From the NCBI GenBank assembly GCA_963792485.1, contig CAWBWL010000006.1, positions 62,001 through 126,000 of the forward strand: a stretch of 64,000 nt of DNA, written 5' to 3'. The translations under genes and the position numbers were made by a program. The notes under the pieces are model-generated. The model searched no databases. It was not told where the DNA came from and was given only the letters and a program-made list of their open reading frames with translations. Below are positions 10,037 through 19,978 of the stretch, piece after piece (positions within the stretch are counted from its first letter, which is position 1; the number at the start of each line of letters is the position of its first letter). Source of the DNA: JANOYJ01 sp963792485. GTDB lineage: Bacteria; Pseudomonadota; Alphaproteobacteria; Rhizobiales; Rhizobiaceae.

Positions 10037-10681
10037 TTTGCTTGAAGCACGGAACGGGCGAAGAGCTGAAATGCGCGCGCCCGGTGCGACAGCGCCGTCT
10101 TCCATACCCGGCTTCCAGCCATGCTTTTCATCTGCGCTCATTTCCCCGAATGTGCGCGCATGGCCAAGCGGTTGAAACACCGGATCGTAGCCGAAGCCGT
10201 CATCGCCGCGTGGCGGCCAGACGAGATGCCCATCGGCTTCACCACGAAAATATTGCGCCTGTCCATCCGGTGCGCACAGGCAAAGTACAGCCACGAACCG
10301 GCCCCTGCGCATGTGCTTTTCAACGGCCCCGGCGGCAAGCAAAGCATCCTCGATCTTTGCCATCGCCATTTGCCAATTGCGAGAACCATCCGGCTGAATC
10401 GCCCAGTCCGCCGTGTAAACACCCGGCGCACCGCTCAATGCATCGACGCATAGCCCGGAATCATCCGAGAGTGCCGTCAGTTCTGTCGCCTGCGCGGCAG
10501 CATGCGCCTTGATAAATGCGTTTTCCTCAAAGCTCGTACCGGTCTCTTCGGGCTCGGCGAGGCAAAGCTCGCCTGCGGACACCACATCCAGACCAAAGGG
10601 TTGCGTCAAATCGCGGAATTCGCTGAGCTTACCTGCATTGTGTGTGGCAAGCACCAGTCTTTGTCCGGGGGCGAGCATCAT
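10033..10681 (-). CDS. rdgB: XTP/dITP diphosphatase (frame break near 10090)
   Basis: RdgB (Ham1 family) hydrolyses non-canonical purine triphosphates such as XTP and dITP. LVLATHNAGKLSEFRDL at the start, ALSDDSGLCVDAL and the GDDGFGYDPVF motif are diagnostic. Near the end one extra base shifts the frame; after it, LSHRARAFQLFARSVLQ is the expected C-terminal helix, ending with TGA at 10033 that overlaps the hemW start. Start codons at 10681 and 10678 are adjacent; either fits. It overlaps the upstream VOC gene stop by 4 bp, so VOC, rdgB and hemW are translationally coupled, probably with rph upstream. Confidence 0.9.
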
Positions 10682-11088
10682 GAAAGCCCCCAGATTTTCG
10701 GCTCGCCAAACTCGAGAGAATTGCCGGATGGGTCGCGGAAATAGATTGACCGCCCGCCATTGGGCCATTCAAAGTCCGCCTCTATTTGGACACCGGCTGT
10801 TTCAAGCTTTTGCTTCCAAAGATCAATTTCAGGCCCTTCAGCCCGAAAACACAAATGCCCGGCGCCGCTTGCGCCATGCACGGGAACCGGCAAGACGGTG
10901 TTGGCGGATGCAATGCGTGTCGCCTCGGCATTGAAGAGAAGCACAATCACCTGCCCGCATCTGAAGAACACATGCCGTCCGGCCATGCGCGAAATGAACT
11001 CAAGTCCGAGAACGCGGCCATAAAAATCCTCGGCGCGATCAAGATCATCGACATAGAGCGCGGTTTCGAGAACGGCTTTCGGCTGCAT
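10678..11088 (-). CDS. VOC family (glyoxalase/bleomycin resistance fold) protein
   Basis: A 136-residue vicinal-oxygen-chelate protein with two beta-alpha-beta-beta-beta modules. LETALYVDDLDRAEDFYGRVLGL is a typical first module and SIYFRDPSGNSLEFGEP is the second with a metal-ligand glutamate. Substrate is unknown. It sits between rph and rdgB on the same strand, 5 bp after rph and overlapping rdgB by 4 bp, so it is co-transcribed with RNA and nucleotide housekeeping genes. That position does not reveal its function. Confidence 0.8.
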   Translation of the reverse strand: MQPKAVLETALYVDDLDRAEDFYGRVLGLEFISRMAGRHVFFRCGQVIVLLFNAEATRIASANTVLPVPVHGASGAGHLCFRAEGPEIDLWKQKLETAGVQIEADFEWPNGGRSIYFRDPSGNSLEFGEPKIWGLS

Positions 11089-11093
11089 CTGTT

Positions 11094-11810
11094 CTACATC
11101 ACGGCAAGTTTTTGCAATTCGACAAGACGGCCAATGCCCGTGCGGGCAAGCGCCATCAGCTCGAGAAATTCAGCTTCCGAAAACGGCGCGCCTTCGGCCG
11201 TGCCCTGAATCTCGACAATGCCGCCCTTGCCGGTCATGACGAAATTCGAATCCGTGCCGGCGCTTGAATCTTCAATATAGTCGAGGTCCAGCACCGGCTT
11301 GCCGTCAATGACGCCGCAGGATACGGCGGCGACATGGTCTTTGAGGACATTGGTCACGGTCAGCATCTGCCGCGCCTGCATCCATTTGAGGCATTCATGC
11401 AGCGCGACCCAGCCGCCAGTGATTGCGGCGGTGCGCGTGCCGCCATCCGCCTGGATAACATCGCAGTCCACGGTGATCTGCCGCTCGCCCAAGGCTTGCA
11501 AATCAACAACGGCGCGCAGCGAGCGGGCGATCAGGCGCTGGATTTCCAAAGTCCTGCCGCCCTGTTTGCCGGAAGACGCTTCGCGGTTCATCCGGTCGCC
11601 AGTCGAGCGCGGCAGCATGCCGTATTCGGCTGTAACCCAGCCCTTGCCGGAATTGCGCATCCATGGCGGCACCTTCTCGAGAAGAGAGGCGGTGCAGAGC
11701 ACATGCGTGTCGCCAAACTTGACGAGGCACGAGCCTTCCGCATGTTTGGAGATGCCTTTTTCAAAGCTGACGGCGCGCATTTCGTCTGCATCGCGTTTGG
11801 ATGGCCGCAT
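11094..11810 (-). CDS. rph: Ribonuclease PH
   Basis: A 238-residue phosphorolytic 3'-5' exoribonuclease that trims tRNA 3' ends. The start RPSKRDADEMRAVSFEKG, the GWVTAEYGMLPRST block and RSLRAVVDLQALGERQITVDCDV, split here for length, are the phosphate- and RNA-binding signatures of RNase PH. Length matches the family. It is transcribed divergently from hrcA, an arrangement common in alphaproteobacteria, and leads the VOC-rdgB-hemW series. Confidence 0.95.
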   Translation of the reverse strand: MRPSKRDADEMRAVSFEKGISKHAEGSCLVKFGDTHVLCTASLLEKVPPWMRNSGKGWVTAEYGMLPRSTGDRMNREASSGKQGGRTLEIQRLIARSLRAVVDLQALGERQITVDCDVIQADGGTRTAAITGGWVALHECLKWMQARQMLTVTNVLKDHVAAVSCGVIDGKPVLDLDYIEDSSAGTDSNFVMTGKGGIVEIQGTAEGAPFSEAEFLELMALARTGIGRLVELQKLAVM

Positions 11811-11883
11811 CAGTCTTCGCTCCCATTTTTCAAGATTGGCTGGCTTCTATGGCCTGACGTTTTCAAATGCAACGCGCAGCGGC

Positions 11884-11913
11884 TTTGCATAGCGGGTTCC
11901 ATGCGGCTATATT
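11884..11913 (+). promoter_or_regulatory. Possible hrcA promoter
   Basis: TTTGCA at 11884-11889 and TATATT at 11908-11913 are separated by 18 bp, with the -10 about 30 bp upstream of the hrcA ATG. The -10 is good and the -35 is poor. It lies in the rph-hrcA divergent spacer. Confidence 0.3.
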
Positions 11914-11942
11914 GCGTTTGAAGGAATAATTGTCCCTATCTC

Positions 11943-13013
11943 ATGCAGGCTTCCGTTATCCCAAAATCCACCGGCGGGCTCGACCAGCGCTCACGCGATG
12001 TGTTCAAGCTGCTCGTCGAGAGCTATCTGGCCGAGGGAGAGCCGGTCGGGTCCCGCAATTTGTCACGCATACTGCCGCATTCGCTTTCGCCAGCCACGAT
12101 CCGCAATGTGATGTCGGATCTTGAAAATCTCGGCCTCATCTACGCGCCACACGTCTCAGCCGGCCGGATGCCGACGCAGGCGGGGTTGCGGTTTTTTGTC
12201 GATGGCATCATGGAAGTCGGGGATTTGTCGGCCGATGAGCGGCGCAATATTGAAACCCAGATCAAGGCGTCAGGCGAAGGCAAGCCGGTCGAGAACCTTT
12301 TGACTGAAGCGAGCCAGATGCTGTCCGGCCTGTCGCGCGGCGCGGGTCTGGTGCTGGCGACCAAGAGCGAAAGCCCGCTCAAACATATCGAGTTCATCCG
12401 GCTCGAGCCCGCAAGAGCGCTTGCCGTTCTGGTTACCCAGTCTGGCGAAGTAGAAAACCGCATTCTTGATCTGCCGCCGGGGGTGACGGCGTCACAGCTT
12501 ATTGAGGCATCGAACTTTTTGAACGCGCATATCGGCGGAAAGACGATATCCGAAGCCCGCAAGGAGATAAGCCGGCTTCTGAAGGAAACACGGCAGGCTC
12601 TGGACGGACTGAGCCAGAAGCTGGTGGAAAATGGCCTTGCCGTCTGGTCCGGGGCCAATAATGACGAGCCCGGGCAATTAATTGTCCGGGGACGTTCTAA
12701 CCTTTTGGGTAAAGTGACGGCGGCAGAGGATTTTGACCGGCTGAAATTGCTCTTCGATGATCTGGAAACCAAGCAGGGCCTGCTGCAATTCCTGGATCTG
12801 GCGGAAACCGGGCCGGGCGTGCGCATTTTCATCGGCTCGGAAAACCGGCTGTTCTCGCTTTCCGGCTCCTCGCTCGTCGTCGCGCCGTTCCGCGACACCG
12901 AGCAGCGCGTTATTGGCGCGGTCGGGGTGATCGGGCCGACCCGGCTGAACTATGCACGCATCGTGCCCATGGTGGACTTCACCGCCCAATTGGTGTCACG
13001 CCTGATCAAATGA
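11943..13013 (+). CDS. hrcA: Heat-inducible transcription repressor HrcA
   Basis: HrcA represses heat-shock genes by binding CIRCE elements and needs GroEL for folding. The 356-residue protein has the N-terminal winged helix (RDVFKLLVESYLAEGEPVGS then SPATIRNVMSDLENLGLIY), the HSAGRMPT-like VSAGRMPTQAGLRFFVD block and the C-terminal IGPTRLNYARIVPMVDF segment. No CIRCE inverted repeat occurs upstream, so autoregulation is not evident here. grpE, its usual partner, is not downstream; instead a palindromic repeat and a penicillin-binding protein gene follow. Confidence 0.95.
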   Translation: MQASVIPKSTGGLDQRSRDVFKLLVESYLAEGEPVGSRNLSRILPHSLSPATIRNVMSDLENLGLIYAPHVSAGRMPTQAGLRFFVDGIMEVGDLSADERRNIETQIKASGEGKPVENLLTEASQMLSGLSRGAGLVLATKSESPLKHIEFIRLEPARALAVLVTQSGEVENRILDLPPGVTASQLIEASNFLNAHIGGKTISEARKEISRLLKETRQALDGLSQKLVENGLAVWSGANNDEPGQLIVRGRSNLLGKVTAAEDFDRLKLLFDDLETKQGLLQFLDLAETGPGVRIFIGSENRLFSLSGSSLVVAPFRDTEQRVIGAVGVIGPTRLNYARIVPMVDFTAQLVSRLIK

Positions 13014-13022
13014 TCCCGGTTA

Positions 13023-13163
13023 GAGTCCGTTTGGAAACTTCGCCTGACCGGCCATCTGATGCGATTTTCTGCGCTTCCGGTGCTCACGAACTTGAGTTCG
13101 CTCCGCTCCGGTTCTTAAAAAGTCGCACCAGATGGCCGGTCAGCCGAGTTTCCAAACGGCCTC
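13023..13163. repeat. Long imperfect inverted repeat with inner palindrome
   Basis: A left arm at 13023-13064 and a right arm at 13123-13163 are reverse complements at roughly 90 percent of positions with one 1-base gap. Between them is a perfect inner palindrome, CGAACTTGAGTTCG at 13087-13100. The whole unit could fold as a cruciform or a strong RNA hairpin. It starts 9 bp after the hrcA stop and resembles intergenic palindromic repeats found in alphaproteobacteria. It may also terminate or attenuate hrcA transcription. No second copy was noticed in this window. Confidence 0.75.
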
Positions 13164-13255
13164 TTAACCCGGCCTTAAACCGCCGCAATTAGTTTTAAAC
13201 ACCGGGCTCGTCTGGCGAATCCGGTATTCGCGTCCATTTGTGTTGAGGTATCGGT

Positions 13256-15499
13256 TTGGCAGCGCGCGGCAAAAACAGGGTCGAACCGGGCTTTGAAAGC
13301 AATGGCCGCCGCAGTTCTGCGGACTTTTCTGTCTCTAACTCCGACCGTTCAGCGCCACGGCGCAAACGCGGCAGATCGAAGAAAACCAGCCGCTCGCGCA
13401 GCCGCCGGGGCGTTACCCTTTTCGGCCGTCTGTTCTACTGGGCGCTGATAGCGTGTGTGTGGGCAGGCATCGGCATCGCGGCCGTCGTGGGTTACTACGG
13501 TTCGCGCATGCCGAGCGCCACGACCTGGGCGGTGCCTGACCGGGCGCCGAATGTGAAAATTCTCGGCGTCGGCGGCAAGCTGATCGCCAACCGGGGCACG
13601 ACGGGCGGCGAAGCGGTGGGCTTGCATGAAATGTCGTCCTATTTGCCGCAGGCGGTTGTCGCCATTGAGGACCGGCGCTTTTACAGTCATTTCGGTTTTG
13701 ACCCGATCGGCTTTGGCCGCGCCATGACGCGCAATGTCATGGCGGGCCGCATGGTCCAGGGCGGCTCAACGCTGACGCAGCAACTCGCGAAAAACCTGTT
13801 CCTGAAGCCGGACCGCACACTGGAGCGCAAGGTGCAGGAAGTCCTGCTCGCCGTCTGGCTCGAGCACAAATATTCCAAGGACGAAATTCTCGAAATGTAT
13901 CTCAACCGGGTCTATTTCGGCTCAAACTCCTATGGCGTGGAAGCGGCCTCCCGCCGCTATTTCGGCAAGAGCTCGAAAAATGTCTCGCTGCAGCAGGCGG
14001 CGCTTTTGGCCGGCCTGTTGAAAGCGCCTTCCCGCCTGTCTCCCGCCAATGATCCAAAAGCCGCCAATGCACGCGCTGAGCTTGTCATGGCGGCGATGCG
14101 CGATCAGGGCATGATTGGCGAGAAAGAGCTCGGCGATGCGGTGGCAAGACCTGCCTCCAAGGCTGCTGCCTATTGGACAGGATCGGAGAACTATGTGGCG
14201 GACGCCGTGATGCGCGAGCTTCCCGGGCTGATTGGCGATGTGAAGGAAGATGTCGTTGTCGACACGACAATTGACCTCAATCTCCAGAAGACCGCTGAGA
14301 AGTCGATCAAGGCGCTGCTCACGAAGAACGCCAAAGCGATGAAGGTGCGCCAGGGCGCGCTGGTGTCAATTGACGGAACTGGCGCTGTGCGCGCGCTGGT
14401 TGGCGGGCGGGATTATTCCGGCAGCCAGTTCAACCGCGCCACCGAAGCGCGGCGGCAGCCGGGCTCGGCCTTTAAACCCTTTGTGTATCTGGCAGCGCTT
14501 GAAGCTGGCCGCACACCGAATTCGGTGCGCAATGACGCGCCGATCCAGATTGGAAACTGGACGCCAGACAATTATGAGGGCCGCTATCTCGGCGACATCA
14601 CGTTGACGGAAGCCCTGGCGAAATCATCAAACTCGGTGGCGGCGCAGCTCGCCATGGAAGTCGGACCGGACGCTGTGGTGGAAGCGGCAAGCCGTCTTGG
14701 CGTTCGCTCGCCGCTCGCCGCCAACCAGTCGCTGGCGCTTGGAACATCCGAGGTGACACTCATGGAAATGACCGGCGCGTTCGCGAGCTTTGCCAATGGC
14801 GGTTATGAAACGCCAGTGCACATCATCAAGCGTGTCACCACAGAGAGCGGCAAGGTCCTTTACGAAAACACATATGACAGCGCCAAACGGGTCATGCAGC
14901 CTGAAATCGCCGGCATGATGAACCGCATGATGAGCCATACGCTGACGCAAGGCACGGCGAAGAAGGCAGCGTTTGGCTGGCCGGCCGCCGGCAAGACAGG
15001 CACCAGCCAGGATTTCCGCGATGCGTGGTTTGTCGGCTATACGGCAAACCTGACCACCGGCGTCTGGTTTGGAAATGACGACAATTCGCCGATGAAGAAG
15101 GTCACAGGCGGATCCTTGCCAGCTATCGTATGGAAGGACTTCATGACCGCTGCGCATAAGGGCGTCGAAGTTGCTTCTCTGCCCGGAACTAATGGCGCCA
15201 AAGCGGCGGCAATTGAGGAAATGCCGGCGCCTGCTACCAAAACTCCCGCAGTCATACGCCCGCAGGCGCCTGTTGCGGACGCGGAAACGGTCGCGCCCAA
15301 GGTGCCCGTAAAGCGCCCCGCAGCGCCGCTGATTGCTCAAGAGAAACAAAATCCGGCTCCCCTGAAGCGCCCGTCAGCGGCACTTGCAACGTCACAGGAA
15401 AAGACAGGCTCGACCAGTCATCCGGTTCCAAAGGCCGATATCGGCAGGCGGCAGAAGGCCAAAGAGACCACAATCATGGATTTGATCCTGGCAGAGTAG
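13256..15499 (+). CDS. Class A penicillin-binding protein (PBP1A family)
   Basis: A 747-residue bifunctional peptidoglycan synthase anchored in the inner membrane. It starts at TTG 13256, preceded by GAGGT at suitable spacing. A basic N-terminus (residues 31-55) leads to one membrane helix (about 58-82). The glycosyltransferase domain has EDRRFY at 138-143 and GGSTLTQQLAKNLFL from 169. The transpeptidase domain has SAFK (Ser404, Lys407), SSN at 457-459 and KTG at 580-582. The C-terminal tail after about 650 is proline/alanine rich and probably disordered. It makes and cross-links cell-wall glycan. No operon partner is apparent. Confidence 0.93.
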   Translation: MAARGKNRVEPGFESNGRRSSADFSVSNSDRSAPRRKRGRSKKTSRSRSRRGVTLFGRLFYWALIACVWAGIGIAAVVGYYGSRMPSATTWAVPDRAPNVKILGVGGKLIANRGTTGGEAVGLHEMSSYLPQAVVAIEDRRFYSHFGFDPIGFGRAMTRNVMAGRMVQGGSTLTQQLAKNLFLKPDRTLERKVQEVLLAVWLEHKYSKDEILEMYLNRVYFGSNSYGVEAASRRYFGKSSKNVSLQQAALLAGLLKAPSRLSPANDPKAANARAELVMAAMRDQGMIGEKELGDAVARPASKAAAYWTGSENYVADAVMRELPGLIGDVKEDVVVDTTIDLNLQKTAEKSIKALLTKNAKAMKVRQGALVSIDGTGAVRALVGGRDYSGSQFNRATEARRQPGSAFKPFVYLAALEAGRTPNSVRNDAPIQIGNWTPDNYEGRYLGDITLTEALAKSSNSVAAQLAMEVGPDAVVEAASRLGVRSPLAANQSLALGTSEVTLMEMTGAFASFANGGYETPVHIIKRVTTESGKVLYENTYDSAKRVMQPEIAGMMNRMMSHTLTQGTAKKAAFGWPAAGKTGTSQDFRDAWFVGYTANLTTGVWFGNDDNSPMKKVTGGSLPAIVWKDFMTAAHKGVEVASLPGTNGAKAAAIEEMPAPATKTPAVIRPQAPVADAETVAPKVPVKRPAAPLIAQEKQNPAPLKRPSAALATSQEKTGSTSHPVPKADIGRRQKAKETTIMDLILAE

Positions 15500-15525
15500 T
15501 CTTTTGTCAGTCTGTTCCGCTGTGG

Positions 15526-17058
15526 TCAGGCAGCCCTTTGCAGCCGCTCTGCGGGCATGCGGTAGGATATCGCTTCCGCAAGATGAATGCGGCCAACGCG
15601 TTCGGCGCCGTCAAGATCCGCCAAGGTGCGGGCAACTTTCAAAATGCGGTGATAAGCGCGGGCGGAGAATTTGAGCTGTTCGCTGGCGTCCGAGAGAAGC
15701 GCCATGCCTGCCGGGTCGGGCGCGGCGACTTCCTCCACTAACGCCGTTGAGCATTGCGCATTGGTGAGAATCATCGGCAGCCCGCGTTTTTCGAACCGTT
15801 CCCGCTGCATTTGCCGGGCAGCCGATACGCGCGCGGCAACGACGGAACTGGATTCCGGTTTGTTGGGCCGGATGAGGTCGCCTGGCGTCAGCGCGGGAAC
15901 TTCAACGCGCAGATCAATACGGTCCATCATCGGTCCGGAAATGCGCGCCTGATAATCGCTCTGGCATCGCGGGCCGCGCGCGCATGTCATGCCGGGCTCG
16001 CCGGCCATGCCGCAGCGGCACGGGTTCATCGCGGCGATAAGCTGGAACCGCGCGGGATAGGAGATGCGGTGATTGACCCGCGCGATCATGCAGTCACCCG
16101 TCTCCAGCGGCTGTCGCAATGAATCCAGCACTTGCGGGGTAAACTCGGGAAACTCGTCGAGGAACAGGACGCCATTATGCGCAAGCGACACTTCGCCCGG
16201 CCGGGCACGGATGCCGCCTCCCACCATGGCGGCCATGGACGCGGAATGATGCGGGGCGCGGAAGGGCCGGCGCAGCGACAGTTTACCGTCGCCAAGTTCG
16301 CCCGCCACGGAGGCAATCATTGACGCTTCGAGAAGTTCCCGCGGTGATAATGGCGGCAAGATCGATGGCAAGCGCTGCGCCAGCATGGACTTGCCCGAGC
16401 CGGGTGGTCCGATCATGAGAAGATTGTGCCCGCCTGCGGCAGCCACTTCCAGCGCTCGCTTGGCTGTTTCCTGGCCCTTGATATCGGCAAGGTCGAGGAA
16501 ATCCTCCGTCTGTGGCCGCACCGCAGGTTCGGGCCGCCGCAGCACTTGCGTGCCGCGAAAATGATTGGCGAGCGCAATCAGGCTGCGCGGCGCGATGATG
16601 TCCATATCCTCGCCCGCCCATGCCGCCTCCGGGCCGCACTCGTGCGGACAGATCAGGCCTTTGCCGGCGGCATTTGCGCCGATGGCAGCGGGCAGCACAC
16701 CCGCCACTGCAGCGATTGTCCCGTCCAAAGACAGTTCGCCAAGCACTACAAACCCGTTCAGGGAATCCGATGGCACAGCGCCGAGCGCTGCCATCAGGCC
16801 AAGCGCAATCGGCAGATCATAATGGCTGCCCTCTTTGGGAAGATCGGCGGGCGCAAGATTGACTGTGATCTTTTTCGGCGGCAGCGACAGGCCGGACGCA
16901 TGCAACGCCGCCTGAACCCGCTCACGGCTTTCGGCAACCGCCTTGTCGCCAAGGCCGACTATGTGCATCGCCTGTTTGCCCGGCCCGAGCATGACCTGAA
17001 CATCAACGGGAACAGCCTCAATTCCCTGAAACGCAATCGTGCTGATACGCGATACCAT
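15526..17058 (-). CDS. comM: YifB/ComM family Mg-chelatase-like AAA ATPase
   Basis: A 510-residue hexameric helicase-type ATPase; ComM promotes branch migration during natural transformation. The N-terminal LonC-like domain starts MVSRISTIAFQGIEAVPVDV, and the AAA core has Walker A GPPGSGKSM, EDFLDLADIKGQ before it and FLDEFPEF as Walker B. The HHSASMAAMVGGG and CRCGM motifs are typical of the YifB family. I chose ATG 17058 because relatives start with this sequence; the frame is open 45 bp further upstream. It is co-oriented with the metalloprotease and gshB genes but 230 bp away. Confidence 0.92.
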   Translation of the reverse strand: MVSRISTIAFQGIEAVPVDVQVMLGPGKQAMHIVGLGDKAVAESRERVQAALHASGLSLPPKKITVNLAPADLPKEGSHYDLPIALGLMAALGAVPSDSLNGFVVLGELSLDGTIAAVAGVLPAAIGANAAGKGLICPHECGPEAAWAGEDMDIIAPRSLIALANHFRGTQVLRRPEPAVRPQTEDFLDLADIKGQETAKRALEVAAAGGHNLLMIGPPGSGKSMLAQRLPSILPPLSPRELLEASMIASVAGELGDGKLSLRRPFRAPHHSASMAAMVGGGIRARPGEVSLAHNGVLFLDEFPEFTPQVLDSLRQPLETGDCMIARVNHRISYPARFQLIAAMNPCRCGMAGEPGMTCARGPRCQSDYQARISGPMMDRIDLRVEVPALTPGDLIRPNKPESSSVVAARVSAARQMQRERFEKRGLPMILTNAQCSTALVEEVAAPDPAGMALLSDASEQLKFSARAYHRILKVARTLADLDGAERVGRIHLAEAISYRMPAERLQRAA

Positions 17059-17290
17059 GCCGTCCCCCTGATACAACCGGGCGAGTGGCAACCAGCGCCG
17101 CATTTGGTTGCAATACCCGAAAACAGCTCAAGATAAGCATACCTCAAAGCGAAAGAAAAGAACAAAAATAGAACTAACTAACTTTTGACGTGCAATAGGG
17201 TTGAAGGCGGTTTCAATTCTGGAACAAATGTTCTTGTGACCACGCCCGCAAACACGATCTTCCTGTGGTGAACTCAGCTGCGCTTTGGTG

Positions 17291-17953
17291 TCAGTGCGCG
17301 TCCGGTATCAGCACCTCACCGCCGAGGGCAAGAAGTTTGCGGCTGCTTTCGCCAACGGCTTCAAACGCATTCTTGCCCAGAACACCCAAAGCGGAAGACA
17401 CGAGCTTGGAGCCTATCAAATAGATATGCGGCGTCTCCTCATCGCTGTCGCGCCCATAGACCCACATGGTCTTTTCGAACCCTTCGTCGTCCTGCGTTTC
17501 GCATGCCTTTCTGCACAATTGCAAAAGCGCCTCATCGCTCATTGAGGACTCTTTTGGCAGCGGTTTATCACCGAAAGCGCTTTCCGCCGACATTGCGAGC
17601 CCTTCCAGAACCACAAGTTCACCGACGTTCCAAACTGCGACGTGACGGTATCGGAGGCAATGGTGCACCTCATGCAGAATGAGTGCAGGGAACTCAATTT
17701 CAAATCGTTTGGCAAACAGGCTGTGCTTGGGGTTGACGCTTATCTCAAGGCAGTTTGCGCTGAAGGTAAAACCGCCGCGATACCCTTCAGGGTGCGTATA
17801 ATTTTCAGTCGGAAATATAACCAAATCGAGATCGCCGAGCGCGCAATAGGTCTCAACCTTTGCAAGTGTGTCTCTGAGAACATTCAGGACCATGCTATGC
17901 TCAGCATCTGAGAAGAGCTTCGCCTTGTCCATGATATGCAGGTCAACCGGCAC
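17291..17953 (-). CDS. Putative zinc metalloprotease (DUF2268-like)
   Basis: A 220-residue protein with LILHEVHHCLRYRH, an HExxH zinc-binding motif with a downstream glutamate in LEGLAMSAESAFGD. This pattern resembles the DUF2268 predicted Zn-dependent proteases, an assignment made from the motif only. No signal peptide is visible, so it is probably cytoplasmic. It begins 6 bp after gshB on the same strand, suggesting co-transcription. Substrate and role are unknown. The 17059-17290 spacer to comM is AT-richer and shows no gene. Confidence 0.6.
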   Translation of the reverse strand: MPVDLHIMDKAKLFSDAEHSMVLNVLRDTLAKVETYCALGDLDLVIFPTENYTHPEGYRGGFTFSANCLEISVNPKHSLFAKRFEIEFPALILHEVHHCLRYRHVAVWNVGELVVLEGLAMSAESAFGDKPLPKESSMSDEALLQLCRKACETQDDEGFEKTMWVYGRDSDEETPHIYLIGSKLVSSALGVLGKNAFEAVGESSRKLLALGGEVLIPDAH

Positions 17954-17959
17954 GCTTGC

Positions 17960-18905
17960 CTACTTTCCAGCTTTGACTTCCACCGCATCCCAGAACAGGG
18001 CCGCGACATCCGCGCCGCCGAACTTCTTTATTTCCCGCACGCCCGTCGGCGAGGTCACATTGATTTCTGTCATATAGTCGCCGATGACATCAATGCCGAC
18101 CAGGACAAAGCCGCGTTCGCGTAGCGAGGGGCCGATGCGCGCGCAAATCTCGCGCTCCCGCGCCGTCAACTCAGTCTTTTCCGGCCGTCCGCCCGCATGC
18201 ATGTTGGAGCGGGCGTCGTGCTCGGCGGGCACGCGGTTGATCGCGCCCACCGGTTCGCCTTCGATCAGGATGATACGTTTGTCTCCAGCGCGCACATCAT
18301 GCAGATAGCGCTGTGCAATGATCGGCTCGCGCGACAGCGCGTTGAACATTTCCAGAAGCGAAGACAGATTGCGGTCGTCCTCACGCAAATGAAACACGCC
18401 CGCGCCGCCATTGCCGTAGAGCGGTTTCAGGATGATGTCGCCAAACTCGCGGCGAAAGGCAAGGATTTCGTCCGTGTCGCGGGTGATGAGCGTTTCCGGC
18501 ATCAGATCGGCAAACTCGGTGACGAAGATTTTCTCCGGCGAATTGCGCACCCATTTCGGATCATTGACGACGAGCGTTTCGGGATGCACGCGCTCAAGCA
18601 GATGCGTGTTGGTGATGTAGTGCATGTCGAAGGGCGGATCCTGGCGCAACAGCACCACATCCATCTCGGCCAGATTGCGCCGCTGCAGGCTCGCCCAAAT
18701 CGTAATGCGAGCCCTTCTCATCGCGGACGTGAAGGCTTTCAAGCTTTGCAAAGAGTTCGCCGCCGCGCAGCGAAAGCTGGTCGGGAACGTAGTGAAACAG
18801 CTCATGTCCGCGCTCCTGCGCGGCAAGACAGAGCGCAAAGGTCGTATCGCCTGCAATGTTGATCTTGCTGATATGGTCCATCTGGACGGCGATTTTCAGC
18901 TTCAT
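17960..18905 (-). CDS. gshB: Glutathione synthetase (frame break near 18690)
   Basis: GshB joins glutamylcysteine and glycine to make glutathione in the cytoplasm. The start MKLKIAVQMDHISKINIAGD at 18905 matches the family. After one extra base near 18690 the protein continues with NLAEMDVVLLRQDPPFDMHY, then the ATP-grasp features KPLYGNGGAGVF, IIAQRYLHDVRAGDKR and NVTSPTG near the end. Repaired length is about 314 residues, normal for GshB. It is divergent from the galactonate cluster and followed by the metalloprotease gene. Confidence 0.93.
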
Positions 18906-19049
18906 GTCTGCACCTTGGGTAGGCCGGTTGGCGGGGCTTGTGTGGGGCCTCAAGGTGATCAAAATCAAGGGACGCAGCCTTGACTTCGCGCCTGCCTCAT
19001 CGCGATAACAGAAAAATTCTCATCAGCCTGAAATCCTTCGGAGCGATCG

Positions 19050-19978
19050 ATGCCTGCTGCCTCAACCGCAATATGCCGCAGTGGACTGGGGCACCAGCAA
19101 TATGCGCGTCTGGCTGATGGCGAAGGATGGCGCCGTTCTTGGCGAAATGCGCGGCGAAGAGGGTCTGACGCGGGTTCAGGACCGGAAGTTCGAGGGCGTG
19201 CTGGAAGCAAAACTCGCCGCCCTTGGCGCGCCGCTGACATTGTCGGTGATCATGTGCGGCATGGTTGGCTCCAAACAGGGCTGGGTCGAGGCGAAATATG
19301 TCGAAACACCTGCGAGCCTCAGTGAGGTGATGCGGCAGGCGGTCAAGGTTGCGCATCCGGCCCGGGACATCCGCATTCTTCCGGGTATTTCACACAATGA
19401 TGCCGATGCGCCGTCGGTGATGCGCGGGGAAGAAACCCAGCTGCTTGGCCTGACTTCTCATGCCGGAAACCAGACAGTGTGCATGCCGGGCACGCATTGC
19501 AAATGGGTGAGGCTGGAGGGCAGCACCGTCGTCGGCTTTGTCGACCTATCTGACCGGTGAACTGTTCCATTTGTTCTCGACCGCCTCGCTATTGAGGCAT
19601 AGCGTCGATCCTGCGGCAAGGACAGAGCCAGACCATCCGGATTTCCTGGCCGCTTGCACAAAAATGCTCGCTGATCCGGGAGAGCTGACGGGAAACCTGT
19701 TCGCCATCCGCGCCGCCAGCTTGCTGCAGGGGCTGGATGCGGACCGTGCGAGCGCGACTTTGTCGGGGCTGTTGATCGGGTCGGAAATCGGGTCGGCTCG
19801 CAAGAGCTTTGCCAGTGAGCGCCTTACTCTGGTCCGGTCAGGACGGTTGGGCCGGCTGTATGAGGCGGCGCTTGGCATTGCGGGATATGCAGTCAGTCCG
19901 GTTGATGCCGAGGAGACGGTCAAGGCAGGGCTTGCCGCCGCGGCGAAAGCCATTTGGCCAAAGGGAGATTTGAGATGA
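19050..19978 (+). CDS. dgoK: 2-dehydro-3-deoxygalactonokinase (frame breaks)
   Basis: DgoK phosphorylates 2-keto-3-deoxygalactonate in the De Ley-Doudoroff galactonate pathway. QYAAVDWGTSNMRVWLM near the start, MCGMVGSKQGW and CMPGTHCKWV are family signatures. One extra base near 19537 separates these from STYLTGELFHLFSTASLL and the C-terminal half. The start is uncertain: ATG 19050 would need another frame correction before QYAAVDWG, while GTG 19081 lacks the first conserved residues. The stop overlaps the dgoA start in ATGA, so the two are translationally coupled. Confidence 0.85.

Noticed and set aside
11811..11942. A CIRCE operator upstream of hrcA
   Set aside because: I looked for TTAGCACTC-N9-GAGTGCTAA and found neither half in the spacer.
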